From Antedon bifida (lineage: Eukaryota; Echinodermata; Crinoidea; Comatulida; Antedonidae): DNA of 64,000 bases. The stretch's first letter is position 1, and each line of letters begins with the position of its first letter. The notes beneath the pieces were generated by a model, which was not told where the DNA came from, ran no database searches, and saw only the letters and a program-made list of their open reading frames with translations. Shown here one piece after another: positions 34,801 to 49,800 of this stretch. The stretch lies in the NCBI GenBank assembly GCA_963402885.1, contig OY727100.1, positions 19,687,665-19,751,664 on the forward strand. The letters are read 5' to 3'. A program made the position numbers and the translations under genes.

Positions 34801-37800
34801 TCTTTAGCTGTGGAAAACTTATGCCATTTACTTTATAATGGGAGTGATTGCGATAATTAGTTTAGGCCTTCATTTGTGAAACCATCGTTTGTCTATGGTC
34901 AAATGGTCTCTATACTAACTAAATACAGTACATTTCTTGGTTATTAAATAAAAATACAATTCATTTTATGTTACAACAAACTTTCAGTGTTCTCCTAATA
35001 ATAAAAATCAAGTTAAAAAAATTAGGCAAAATACTGAATTCCTGATATACATGTAACTAATCTACTAAACAAAACATGGCTACAGTCGCGTGCGCAAATT
35101 TTAATTTAGTGTTTACCGACCGACCGACATTCTTTATCATATCACATCTCTGTTCATGGTATTTTTGTATTTTTTTAATGTTATGGATTTTTTTATTTTC
35201 TGTCCTTCCTTGATAAGTTTAGGCTACTTACATTTTACTATAATTTTTGTAGGAGTTCAAATGGTACAGAGGAAAGAGAGAAATGGCTGGAAGCTCTGTA
35301 AGTATCTGTGTATATGTTGTCAAATGTTGATATTGATTTGACACTTCATTCAAATTGTAGTAAACTTGTTATGGTCATAACTTATATAATCGTGATATCA
35401 GCATTTATCCGATTTTCGCTTTGCAATTAACTACTTGTCACAGGTGTGTGTCATGTTCCAAAATTGTTTTTAAAAACACGTCAACATCCGTGTCAAATGT
35501 ATACTTTGATTAATTATTATACTACCACTATCACTATTTATATTGCAATAATTAACTAAAATCATAATAAATAAAATGATGTTAGATGTTAAAAAGCTTC
35601 TTCCTCTTTTCGTTTTAAAAAAGGTAGAGAATGGTAAAAGGAATAAACACTGACCTCTATATGGCAATATGATTTTGGGTTAATTTGAGGATAATTTATA
35701 TTGTTGGGAACCCTTTAAAACTTGTTCAAAGTTCACTGTAATATTGATAAAGTGCAAAGATACGGAGACATTAAAACTGTATTCAGGATAAAAACAAATA
35801 TCCAATACCAAATAGTACAATATTTGGTGAAATGACATGATGGATGGATATAGTAAAAGTATAGTATAGTTAAAGTACGTGGAGGGATTTATTTATGGTC
35901 CTCTCGATTTTGCAATTTCTTATTTTGTCTGTGTTGTGCAGGCTGCTTGTACTCCACAAGAGGGCACCGTAGTCCCTTTTTGAATGGCCTTGCTAGCGAT
36001 GCTTCCTATATACAGCTATGCTTTAACTGCTGTGTTTATACACTAGAATTACCATCTGTTATCCTGGATGCTTAATTATGGTCAAAATCATATATCCGAG
36101 TTACGATCACAGACTGACCACAAATGCACCAAATTTTCCACGACAATTAATTAACCACTAATAAAGTCTGATATGTTGGTTCCGCTGGATTTAGAACCGG
36201 TCATTAGTTACAAAATCAAAAATGTTTGACGTTTTGTAAAAATAAAAGATATTAAACCAGGTCATTCCTAATTGTCTTAAATGTACGTTTTATGGTAAAT
36301 TATGATAAAAATAGAGAAACAATGCACTACCTGGATAAGTGGATCGCGTCGAATGTCCTCTCGTGGACTGTATATGCGTAGTTTAGCTAGACTCAGTTTT
36401 GTAGGCCTAGCTGGTAAATAGCTACAACGTACAAACATCTTACGCTAGTGGTAGGCCTAGCCTGACGTTATCTCGTTTCTAAATGAACTTTTAATTTTTT
36501 GGCAAAATCCATTAATACAAATTGGGGAAGACTTGGTATTTTCGCTGAAAAGTTACGGTTCTTTTATTTGTTTTTCATATCTCTGTTCATGGTATTTTTG
36601 TATTTTCTTAATTCTATGGATTCTTTGATTTTTATGTCTTGATCCATGATAATGTTACTTAAATTTTACTATAATTTTTGTAGGAGTTCAAATGGTACAG
36701 AGGAAACAAAAAAATGGCTGGAAGCTCTGTAAGTATCTGTGTATATGTTGTCAAATGTTGATATTGATTTGACACTTCATTCAAATTTTGATAAACTTGT
36801 TATGGTTATAACTTATGAATTGAATTGAAATACGGTCACTATCACTATTTAGATTGCAATAATTAACTAAAATCATCATCAGAGTTTTGAGACATTACCT
36901 GTCAATTTTACATCTTTGTGATCATTGATCACCATTTTAAACTGAAAATGAATATCTGCTTCAAGTTATCTGGCATTAAATCACCTTGTTGCTTTGATAT
37001 TCAAATAGTCTATATCGAAAAGAAGCCCATATCTAGAAAAGAAGCCCAGTGGGATGGCTTCTTTTAAAAATTACTTTTGCAGACAATAGGCGAGATAGGC
37101 TTCTTTACAAAAAGAAGCCCATAGGGCTTCTTTGTTCTCTCTTTAGCTGTGGAAAACTTATGCCATTTACTTTATAATGGGAGTGATTGCGATAATTAGT
37201 TTAGGCCTTCATTTGTGAAACCATCGTTTGTCTATGGTCAAATGGTCTCTATACTAACTAAATACAGTACATTTCTTGGCTATTAAAAAAAAATACAATT
37301 CATTTTATGTTACAACAAACTTTCAGTGTTCTCCTAATAATAAAAATCAAGTTTAAAAAATTAGGCAAAATACTGAATTCCTGATATACATGTAACTAAT
37401 CTACTAAACAAAACATGGCTACAGTCGCGTGCGCAAATTTTAATTTAGTGTTTACCGACCGACCGACATTCTTTATCATATCACATCTCTGTTCATGGTA
37501 TTTTTGTATTTTTTTAATGTTATGGATTTTTTTATTTTCTGTCCTTCCTTGATAAGTTTAGGCTACTTACATTTTACTATAATTTTTGTAGGAGTTCAAA
37601 TGGTACAGAGGAAAGAGAGAAATGGCTGGAAGCTCTGTAAGTATCTGTGTATATGTTGTCAAATGTTGATATTGATTTGACACTTCATTCAAATTGTAGT
37701 AAACTTGTTATGGTCATAACTTATATAATCGTGATATCAGCATTTATCCGATTTTCGCTTTGCAATTAACTACTTGTCACAGGTGTGTGTCATGTTCCAA

Positions 37801-40800
37801 AATTGTTTTTAAAAACACGTCAACATCCGTGTCAAATGTATACTTTGATTAATTATTATACTACCACTATCACTATTTATATTGCAATAATTAACTAAAA
37901 TCATAATAAATAAAATGATGTTAGATGGTAAAAAGCTTCTTCCTCTTTTCGTTTTAAAAAAGGTAGAGAATGGTAAAAAGAATAAACACTGACCTCTATA
38001 TGGCAATATGATTTTGGGTTAATTTGAGGATAATTTATATTGTTGGGAACCCTTTAAAACTTGTTCAAAGTTCACTGTAATATTGATGAAGTGCAAAGAT
38101 ACGGAGACATTAAAACTGTATTCAGGATAAAAACAAATATCCAATACCAAATAGTACAATATTTGGTGAAATGACATGATGGATGGATATAGTAAAAGTA
38201 TAGTATAGTTAAAGTACGTGGAGGGATTTATTTATGGTCCTCTCGATTTTGCAATTTCTTATTTTGTCTGTGTTGTGCAGGCTGCTTGTACTCCACAAGA
38301 GGGCACCGTAGTCCCTTTTTGAATGGCCTTGCTAGCGATGCTTCCTATATACAGCTATGCTTTAACTGCTGTGTTTATACACTAGAATTACCATCTGTTA
38401 TCCTGGATGCTTAATTATGGTCAAAATCATATATCCGAGTTACGATCACAGACTGACCACAAATGCACCAAATTTTCCACGACAATTAATTAACCACTAA
38501 TAAAGTCTGATATGTTGGTTCCGCTGGATTTAGAACCGGTCATTAGTTACAAAATCAAAAATGTTTGACGTTTTGTAAAAATAAAAAAAGATATTAAACC
38601 AGGTCATTCCTAATTGTCTTAAATGTACGTTTTATGGTAAATTATGATAAAAATAGAGAAACAATGCGCTACCTGGATAAGTGGATCGCGTCGAATGTCC
38701 TCTCGTGGACTGTATATGCGTAGTTTAGCTAGACTCAGTTTTGTAGGCCTAGCTGGTAAATAGCTACAACGTACAAACATCTTACGCTAGTGGTAGGCCT
38801 AGCCTGACGTTATCTCGTTTCTAAATGAACTTTTAATTTTTTGGCAAAATCCGTTAATACAAATTGGGGAAGACTTGGTATTTTCGCTGAAAAGTTACGG
38901 TTCTTTTATTTGTTTTTCATATCTCTGTTCATGGTATTTTTGTATTTTCTTAATTCTATGGATTCTTTGATTTTTATGTCTTGATCCATGATAATGTTAC
39001 TTAAATTTTACTATAATTTTTTTAGGAGTTCAAATGGTACAGAGGAAACAAAAAAATGGCTGGAAGCTCTGTAAGTATCTGTGTATATGTTGTCAAATGT
39101 TGATATTGATTTGACACTTCATTCAAATTTTGATAAACTTGTTATGGTTATAACTTATGAATTGAATTGAAATACGGTCACTATCACTATTTAGATTGCA
39201 ATAATTAACTAAAATCATCATCAGAGTTTTGAGACATTACCTGTCAATTTTACATCTTTGTGATCATTGATCACCATTTTAAACTGAAAATGAATATCTG
39301 CTTCAAGTTATCTGGCATTAAATCACCTTGTTGCTTTGATATTCAAATAGTCTATATCGAAAAGAAGCCCATATCTAGAAAAGAAGCCCAGTGGGATGGC
39401 TTCTTTTAAAAATTACTTTTGCAGACAATAGGCGAGATAGGCTTCTTTACAAAAAGAAGCCCATAGGGCTTCTTTGTTGAGGTCTTGCAGTATATTTATA
39501 TGTTTAAAAAGAAGACAAGATTACTGCTAACGTACATTGTTTAGAAACAGATTTAGACTTTAATTTGTTCCAACGACACAATAGTGATTTGACAAACATT
39601 TCTGTGTCACCTTTTCATTGACTATATTTTTGATTGCAATAAGAACTTTGCATTTTGTGACATATAGCCATGTAAATGTAATTCAGTAGACTATTGGTAT
39701 GTTCATAAAATATGCCTACTGTCCTTTTTCCAGGAACATAAATATTAGGTTGGGTGTGGTCTCTGTCAAGTATTTTGGAAGTTTACTGAAGAATAAAACA
39801 TTGTTATAAACCTACTTTACTACATAAATACCAATATTATACAGTATAATGAAATACAGTAAAATAATAATTGACAAATTATGACAAAATACTATTGAAA
39901 TTGGACAGATATTGTTAAAACTGTATTAAGAATAAAAAAAAGCTATCCAATACCAACTAGTACAATATTTGATGAAATGACATGATGGATGCCCATGAGT
40001 GTGGTTTGTTTTGAAATCCAAAATGGCCACTTCTCCTGATCAAATTTTGGGCATCCATTTCATTTTTGATACCCTAATGAACAAGGCCATACACTGTACA
40101 TGGCTGCGCTCGCGCGCTCAAGTTAGTGTTTACCGACCAACCGACCGACATAGTGAGCTGTAGAGTCGCGTTGAACGCGACTAATTACTGTACCAAGTTT
40201 TAGAATGTTTTCACAATTTGAAGGATTTACCTCAACTACTACCTGGTTTTAACAATGTATTATTACTGTAAAGTAAATCTAGGCCTATTATGTGTTTTTT
40301 ATAAATATTTTTGTTATGTTATTTTTTATTTGAATTAAATAAAACTGTTCTAATTTTTTAAATAGGTTACAGAAGCAACAAGAACATGAGGACAGTTTTT
40401 CTTGGTAAGTACCAGGGAAGTACTAATCATCTGTAACTGTAACCTACAAATGGCTTGGTTCAACCTGGTTGTATGTGACTCTTAGTTAATTTTCTCTTTA
40501 GCTGTGGAAAACTTATGCCATTTACTTTATAATGGGAGTGATTGCGATAATTAGTTTAGGCCTTCATTTGTGAAACCATCGTTTGTCTATGGTCAAATGG
40601 TCTCTATACTAACTAAATACAGTACATTTCTTGGCTATTAAATAAAAATACAATTCATTTTATGTTACAACAAACTTTCAGTGTTCTCCTAATAATAAAA
40701 ATCAAGTTTAAAAAATTAGGCAAAATACTGAATTCCTGATATACATGTAACTAATCTACTAAACAAAACATGGCTACAGTCGCGTGCGCAAATTTTAATT

Positions 40801-43800
40801 TAGTGTTTACCGACCGACCGACATTCTTTATCATATCACATCTCTGTTCATGGTATTTTTGTATTTTTTTAATGTTATGGATTTTTTTATTTTCTGTCCT
40901 TCCTTGATAAGTTTAGGCTACTTACATTTTACTATAATTTTTGTAGGAGTTCAAATGGTACAGAGGAAAGAGAGAAATGGCTGGAAGCTCTGTAAGTATC
41001 TGTGTATATGTTGTCAAATGTTGATATTGATTTGACACTTCATTCAAATTGTAGTAAACTTGTTATGGTCATAACTTATATAATCGTGATATCAGCATTT
41101 ATCCGATTTTCGCTTTGCAGGTGTGTGTCATGTTCCAAAATTGTTTTTAAAAACACGTCAACATCCGTGTCAAATGTATACTTTGATTAATTATTATACT
41201 ACCACTATCACTATTTATATTGCAATAATTAACTAAAATCATAATAAATAAAATGATGTTAGATGTTAAAAAGCTTCTTCCTCTTTTCGTTTTAAAAAAG
41301 GTAGAGAATGGTAAAAGGAATAAACACTGACCTCTATATGGCAATATGATTTTGGGTTAATTTGAGGATAATTTATATTGTTGGGAACCCTTTAAAACTT
41401 GTTCAAAGTTCACTGTAATATTGATGAAGTGCAAAGATACGGAGACATTAAAACTGTATTCAGGATAAAAACAAATATCCAATACCAAATAGTACAATAT
41501 TTGGTGAAATGACATGATGGATGCCCATGTTAAGTTAACACAAAAATATTAACAAACAAACAAATATAATATGGAACAATTTTCCCGTTGATTTGAGAAC
41601 CAATGTTTGATGTCATTATTTACTAAGTCTCGTCTGAGTTTGTAACAATGTATAATGTTGCATACAGAGCCCCAATGAAAATAGTTGAAACTGTTTGAGC
41701 CATCTGGGGTAAAGAAATGTAATAAAAATAATAATAATAAAGTGTGGTTTGTTTTGAAATCCAAAATGGCCACTTCCCTGACCATATTTCGGGCGACCCT
41801 TCCATTTTGTATTTTTGATACCCTAATGAATAACTGTACCAAGTTTTAGAATGTTTTCACAATTTCAAGGATTTGCCTCAACTACTACCTGGTTTTTAAC
41901 AATGTGTTATTACAGTAATGAGTATTCGTATAACTTTTATACTGCTGATCAGAAATGGAAAAATAGTAAAGACAAGATATTTGACCTATTGAATAAATAA
42001 AATATATATGTGCTGGAGATCTCTCTCACTACGCTTTACAATTGTATTTTACATTAGCGTGAAATATGCTGTATACGTTTTAATATAAATGTGTAGCCCT
42101 TTTTATTTCAAGTGATTTTAAATGTAACTCTTGATGTTTTTAGATAATTGTCATAATATATATAGCAATATTCAGCATGTCTGTATATATACTGTATGTA
42201 GGTCATAAGTAAATGTTTTTAATAATTGTAAATTTTATTTATATGTTTTTTAAATATAGTATGTCACTAAAAAAACATGTTTTAACAATAATCACAAATA
42301 CACACGTGTCACTTGCATTTGACAAGAAAAGATAGAGAACATGACCTTTGTTTTTAATTTTATTAATACAAGAGAATATACATATTATATGCCTTTATTA
42401 TAGAGAACATCTATACTACTTTTTCATATTCATAGAGAACTAGTATATATATATATTTCAATAATTTGTACAGGAAACTGAAATAAAAGTGGGGCGAGCC
42501 CATAAAAGACAAAAAAAATATTATTACTGTAAAGAAAAACTATGCCTATTATATTTTATTTTTATTTTTATAAATATGTTTGTTATATTATTTTTATTTG
42601 AATTAAAATAATACTGTTCTAATTTTTTTAATAGGTTACAGAAGCAACAAGAACATGAGGACAGTTTTTCTTGGTAAGTACCAGGGAAGTACTAATCATC
42701 TGTAACTGTAACCTACAAATTTTCTCTTTAGCTGTGGAAAACTTATGCCATTTACTTTTTAATGGGAGAAGGGGAGTGGTTGCGATAATTAGTTTAGGCC
42801 TTCATTTGTGAAACCATCGTTTTTCTATGGTCAAATGGTCTCTATACTAACTAAATACAGTACATTTCTTTTTTTTTTTCTTTTTTTTTTTTATTGAACA
42901 CTTTCATATTTCAATTTAAAAAATACCTTAAAATAATAACACTTTCTTATTAATAATAATATACAATATATATTTCTCTTAAGAACAAAATATAAATAAT
43001 TTCATAATGTAATAAATATAAATCTACTTTTTCTTGTCTCTTAAAAACAAAGTCTATAAATAATTTGTTGTCAATTTTTTCTTTTATAGCATATTTCAAT
43101 TAAAAAATAATTTAATTAATAATTAAGTATTAATAATACAGTACATTTCTTGGCTATTTAAAAAAAAATACAATTCATTTATGTTACAATAACTTTCATT
43201 ATTCTCCTATTAATAAAAATCAAGTTTTAAAAATTAAGCATAGTACGGAATTTTTGATAATACTATATACAAAAAAAAAGTAAAATAATATTGTACTTTG
43301 TCTCCAATTGACAAAATGTAGCATTTTATTGCTCTTGGTCTATGTTTTTAATAGCTAGACCTTACCTACCACTACTGTTTTGTGTATAATTTCTTACACC
43401 ATTTTTAATACCGGTTGGAGACAATTTGGCCGGCAAAATTGATCAAAGACAAAATAAAAATAATATAAAGAGTGTTCATGTTGTAATTAGTGTGCCGGGA
43501 AAATGATAATTATAGGCTACATTGGCATTAACCAAGTGTAGAAAACACATTTTGTTTATAATTATTAAAAGGGTTAAAAACTCTGGGGGTGAATTCTTGT
43601 CTATGCTCCCAACAAAACAACTTCCAATTACCATAAACCCTTTGTAAATGTTTAGATTAACTTCTTCTTTACTATTTTCTGATAGTCCAAAACATGCACA
43701 TGCATGCTCAACTGAGATGGATGAAACTGGGAAAAAGGACTGTTCGTAAGTATGCATTTAATATTTTTTAAAGGTTTGTAATTGACATTCTCATCCATAC

Positions 43801-46800
43801 TTTATTTCCTTTTGGAAACACATAGAACTTCAGTAGGCCTACAACAGTAGTATATAAATAAAGCACAAGTCAGAGTGAGTTAGTGGCGCACTTGAGTATG
43901 AGTATGAGTATTTACAATGGTGCAACATGCACGACATTGTGAATACCCGAGAGTGACGCATTTCATCGCGTCTGATTTGATACATCTCTGTACTGACCAA
44001 CCATCCTAATTTGTTTTCAGCCAACAGCAAAAAATTGATTTGTATTGATAAAAGGAAGCCAAAAAACTTAAATAATAATATAAACGAATATAGTTTGCTA
44101 GAGGGTGCAGGACTGTAAACCTCTTCTGGCTTCCCAACTATTGGGGTTGAAATCCTAAAACAACTTCCAATTGCCATAAAGCATTTGTCAATTTTTAGAT
44201 TTACTTCTTAATTAATGTTTTCTGACATTTTAAAATTAGATACACATTGTATGATTTACAATTCATATACTTTGTATATTTTTAATAGTTCACAATTATT
44301 ATTTTTTGATAGCTTAAATGTCACTGGAGGAAGATTATCAAGTGTGGAAAGTTCGTAAGTATTCTCATAATAGTACTTTGTCTCTACGATGTAGGCTGTT
44401 GATAAAACATTTTAAGGATCCAATATATATTTGTTACTGGTGGTTGTTGGTTGCTCAATGCAGTGTAATCATGAGTGAGACGCTATTGTGAAATCTCATC
44501 CAATCTATCCCATTCTTTTAGTATTGGGTAGATCTAGTTCACCATCATCTCTGTTATAGTATTTTCTTAATTTTATTGATTCTTTGATTTTCCTGTCCTT
44601 CCATGAGGCTTTAGTGGTTATAGATACCAAAAGAGGATTTTTAACACTTTAAAATGCACATTTTAAGTTTTATGTAGCTTTTGTATGTTTAGATTTACTT
44701 ATATTTACTATAATTTTGTTTAGGAGCTCAAATGGTAGCGAGGAAAACAAAACAAGTAGTGACGCTCTGTAAGTATTTGTGTACATGTTTAAAACAGATA
44801 TATTTAGTGAATACAGTTAGTACATTTTGTCACTTAGTATAATTTAAAAATCGTTACAATTTATAAAAATAGTAACAAGGCCATATACATGGCTGCAGTC
44901 GCGTGCTCAAGTTAGTGTTTACCAACCAACCAACCGACATAGTGAGCTGTAGAATTGGATAAACATAATAATAAAATTTAACATTAAAATTAACATAACT
45001 CTCAATTACATACAACATACAATTACAATTTATAATACTAGAGGGTGAGCTCTCTTCGCTCGCTCGCCCCCCCCCCCCTCCCCCCTCCTTCTAGGAAGTG
45101 TAGACGATGGTTCTCGGAATGATAATGACTCGGGTAAAAAGGTTTTAGAAGGACATTCTAGCATGGACGTTGTCGGTCGGTTACCATTATTGAAATGATT
45201 GATATTCGTAAAAATAAACCTACTCACGAACCTGTTTCACAGTGTCTTAGACGACTAAAAACGTTTTACGTATAGTGTTTATTGTTTGGTGGGGCCCTTA
45301 TAGTGTGGATGTGGGGAGGCGGAGTTAATTTGAGGGAGGCGCTTATTCAAGCGATACGTTTATTTACATTTACAAATAAAATCCTCTAGTAGATAGAGGT
45401 TAGGAGGGGGTGGGGGCGGGTTGGAGGTGGTCGGCGATAATTATTAGGTGATCATTTAGAATAAAATGATCACCTATTGTTATTGTATCAAATCTTTATT
45501 TTTCTTTTTATTGTTTCTGTACACTATTTTGTGTAACAATTATCTCAAAAAGTTTAATGTCAATGATTACAAAAATTTCAGAATATCTTTCAAATAATAT
45601 AACTTAATCCTAATAAGCTTTCCAGCGTGATCACTCATCCGTGACGTCATTTATACGCAATTTTGTGAAATCACATTATCAATCATATCTCCATAATTCA
45701 TTATCACATATTAATGAAATTCACTACACGTAAACTTCAGGTCAAGGGTAAAAATATTAGCAAATAAAAAGTTGCGCGTTTCAAGGTCATGCACGTAAAA
45801 TCGCGCGTTAAAAATTTAGAACGCTCAAAATTAAATTTTGATCAATTTAGAGCATGAATTAGGCCAAAAACGCGTTTTTGCGCACGCGATTCTTAGAAAG
45901 CGTAAAAAATAAAATTTGATGTATAAATCACAATCTACTCACAATTCTTAGTACATTCACCGATTTTGAGTCCATTCCGACCTAAGATAACGCTATACGA
46001 GCACGTTAAAAATGACAAAATACGCAAATTAATTGCATCAAAGTGCTGAAAATGGTGAAAAATAAGGCATTTTTAAAATGAAAATAACTCTTCAGAATGC
46101 AAGATGACCCCCAATTTTTTTAACTTATTCAGGAAGCCATTGAGTTGTAGATATGAATTCATGTACACATTTGACGTACAAAATGTTGTGACGTCATCAA
46201 ATGGCCACTTGAATTTAAAATTAAGTTTTTTTTCTCTTTTGTCATATTTTATCACATTCAATAGAACGCATCTCTAATAATTTGTGCCTGATTTTCGCTC
46301 AAATTTTAGTATGTGATTGCTCAATTAATTGACTTTCTCATGACCTGCCACTATTTTTATTTTGATGACGTCATCATGCGGATGTTGTGACGTTAACATA
46401 TGGCCAGTTGAAGTTAAAAAGTAGTTTTTTCATCTTTTTCGTCAAAGTTATACAAATTTCAATGAGCGCGCACAGCGCTTCTACGTGCCAAATTCTCTTC
46501 CAATTCTTATATTTATTTGCTCAATTCATTATCTTTCAAAATTGTCATCTTCAAGTTTATTTTGATAATTCCATCATACCAAAAAATTAGAACATGATGT
46601 GTGTCCCGTAATTTCACCTATGCTACACTGTATATAGATACATTATATACTGTACATATTGTATATGGCATATAATAGGCACAACTCAGCACTAAAGCGT
46701 ATAATAGGATGGCATACATCAACATTTTCTGATCGTATGTTAACGTACGTGCAAAAAAATTATTTCGGTAAAATGATAAAAATGATCACCTATAATTCGT

Positions 46801-49800
46801 CAAAGTGACGAATTAAATTCTAGTTTGAATTGATGTTTTATTGGGGAGTTGTTTATTCAAATAAATACCATCCTAATTGGTATAATTAATGCATTATTTT
46901 GCGACACAGTGAGTCGTTTTGGCCTAAGAAGGAAGACGTTTTAGACAGCTAGCAACATAATGGGACACATATAGCGCACAGTATACATAAAGTCCTGGCA
47001 GCTTACTCAACAACTCGGCTATATCGGGGTTTCACTCGATTTCGAACAAAAGCTCTTATCATCAGTTCTCCCAACGTAATTTTATATACTTATTCCCCAT
47101 AAATATACTCCTATGTTTTATGAATATATTTAATTTGATCTTTATTAATGTACTACTGTACCTTCACACGCACGGTCCGAAAATAGAACTAAAAATAAAA
47201 TGGCTATCGCCACCAACGGCCAACTTAGTTGAAACCAAACATGCAGGAAGTTGCAAGGTGATTGACACACCTTACCGTGAACCCGGAAATTACTTCTACC
47301 GCGCGTAGAGTTAAAAAATCTACCGATGAGATCAGAAATTTTGTTATAAAACCCTTTATAATATCTTCCTAAGATAGAAATATGGAACAATATCGTAATA
47401 GTGGAAACTAATGTTATCACTTAAATCTACGTTTCGCGGTACATCTGAGATAGATAAGCTCGTCTATGTCAGAATTAACCATAATTTATGGCAGGTTATT
47501 GCTAAGCAACGTAAACCTCCAAAAAACATAGCAAACCCCATAAATCCAACATAAAAGTTACTGAATCGAGTAGTTTTCTACACACTTGTCCAAAAAAGAA
47601 TACATTTTTGTTGTTAACTACTTACTGATTTTAGGGGGAAAACATCATTTTGTGGTTAAAAATAATTGCTGAACCTAAAAAAAAAACATAGCAAACCCCA
47701 CCAAACCAACATAAAAGCTACTGAATTGTGTAATGGTATTAACGTTGGTTCAGTTTAATTTTTTTTTAATGTAAAAATCCTGCTGAACCAACATACCAAA
47801 CTTGATTAAAAAGTGTTTGATTTTTGTTAATGTGATTTGGTTACTTTTAGATGTTTATTGATTTACATTAGTGGGTAATGTAGTGGATGAAACAACATTT
47901 CTTAGACCTGTACAGGTTACAAAATAATTTAAAGTTGCTAATTATAAGTAATTCAAATGACCTAAGCATTGTCTACACTAGCTAACTTTTGTTGTTGTTT
48001 TGTTGTGCTACTTGAGGTTCTCCATCTGAAGATAACATGGCTTTGATTTTATTTATTTTGATACCATACAAATACAAACAAAATCATTCGTATGGTACCA
48101 GGGATCTCTCTAAATCCAAAAAAGTTTTCCGGCTAATCTTAAATGGACATCCACCAGCCCTAACCACAATTCTCTCCAACAGTAACAAACTTGGAGTTTG
48201 CTAGTATACAAATAATGAATGTTTATGAGTGTAATGGTACAAATAATGGCATGAGGTGAATGATAAAAGGTTATATATCAACGAGGCGACAGCCGAGTTG
48301 ATATTTTAACCTTTCATCATTCATCAAATGCCATTATTTTGCACCATTACACGAATATAAAACATTCATTATTTGTTTTATATAACATCTAAATAGATTT
48401 GAATCAAATGAAAGGTACGCCTAGCCAAGGCCTACATTTGATTCACATTGATTAACAGTAACATTTGGTTTTTAATAATTATATTATATATTATTATTCA
48501 TAGGCCTAGCAAGGCTAAAACGGCTATACCCCTAACACTAACTGACAGGGCCTACTAGGCATATCCTACTAGCCTGAAAGACAGCAATACGAAACTGCGA
48601 CAGGCAACTGGAATTAATCCAGGCTAATTATGTTTTTTCTAATGATTCCACGTCTTGTAGAGATGTTCTAATTAATTAATCAAAATCCTAAAAACGATCT
48701 AAAGCTAATTTAAATGCCTTTTTGAATTAAATTAGTACATATATATCTCCAAATCGTACACAAAAATCTGCTGCTACTGCATATCGCGGTGGTGTTTACA
48801 AACAAAAAAGAAGCAATACAACAGGTGGCACTGTTGTATTTCACAGTAATTTGTACACAATTTTTTTTCCATCTGCGAAACGTTTTTTTTTTCGTACACA
48901 AAAATGTTGTAAAAGTACTATTAAACGTTCGTTTAATAGTGCGTACTATTGCACACCCACTACCCACAATTGTCCAATCAAATGACGGGAATATATTTAG
49001 GTGTTATATAATGTAGACTATGCTTAAACCATATAGTAAAGGCTCCTTCCATAAGACCGAAATAGATAAAAATGGACAACAAAGTGAAGATAATTTTGCA
49101 ATGACTAAAAGCAACTACCATGAAAGACATTTAAGCAAAGTTGAACATTATCCACAGACAAGCCTTGTAAGTACAATAAATAAGCCCATAAAACAAGCTA
49201 AACCTTTCAAACTTTTTAAAACAATGCAGCTAACAATCTAAACAAAGTTGCATTTCCTTGTTAATAGAAGTTTCAGTTAAATTTAATTTCCAAACTAAAT
49301 GATTGGACGGATCGTAGTGTCATTTATTAGTTTTTTTACACTTCATACAGAAAGGAGAACTGTAATCTACTCTCATTTTGATTTAATATTGAATTTCTAT
49401 TACCTTTTTTAGTTCATTTCATTACAAAAATGTAAGCTGGAAAAAATGATAAATCAATTCATTTCAGGCAATGTTTTTTTTTACTATTTAGACCTAAACA
49501 TTTACAATGTTAGTACCAAAATATAGCTTTCTTGGTAGATTATTTTATTAGTTTTTGCAATTTCTAAATAAATTAAATTTTCTTTATATTGTTGTTTACT
49601 GTAACTCCAACTCTCAGTTGGAGTTACAGTAAACAACAACTACATTGATGCAGTACTGGTAGTTAATTCGATCCAAGTCGGCCCTAAACTGTCTCGGCCA
49701 AAGTCAAGTCGGGCCCAAGTCAACTCGGCCTCATGTCAACTCGGCCTCACGTCAACTCAGCCCTGTTAAAGTATGGAACACAAAAAGTGCAAAGGAAGGG

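Noticed and set aside
34803-34850. Extra exon after TTTTCTCTTTAG
   Set aside because: The acceptor is good but the phase-2 reading meets TAA within a dozen codons and no donor follows.
35156-35341. 61-codon frame starting MVFLYFFN, repeated at 37,495 and 40,850
   Set aside because: It is intron plus cassette exon read in a different frame; the repetition comes from the tandem units, not from coding constraint.
48710-49016. Overlapping frames on both strands near 48.8 kb
   Set aside because: Low-complexity translation across T runs and a palindrome; no recognisable domain.
49589-49639. microRNA precursor
   Set aside because: The three-base loop and perfect short stem do not fit a Drosha/Dicer substrate.
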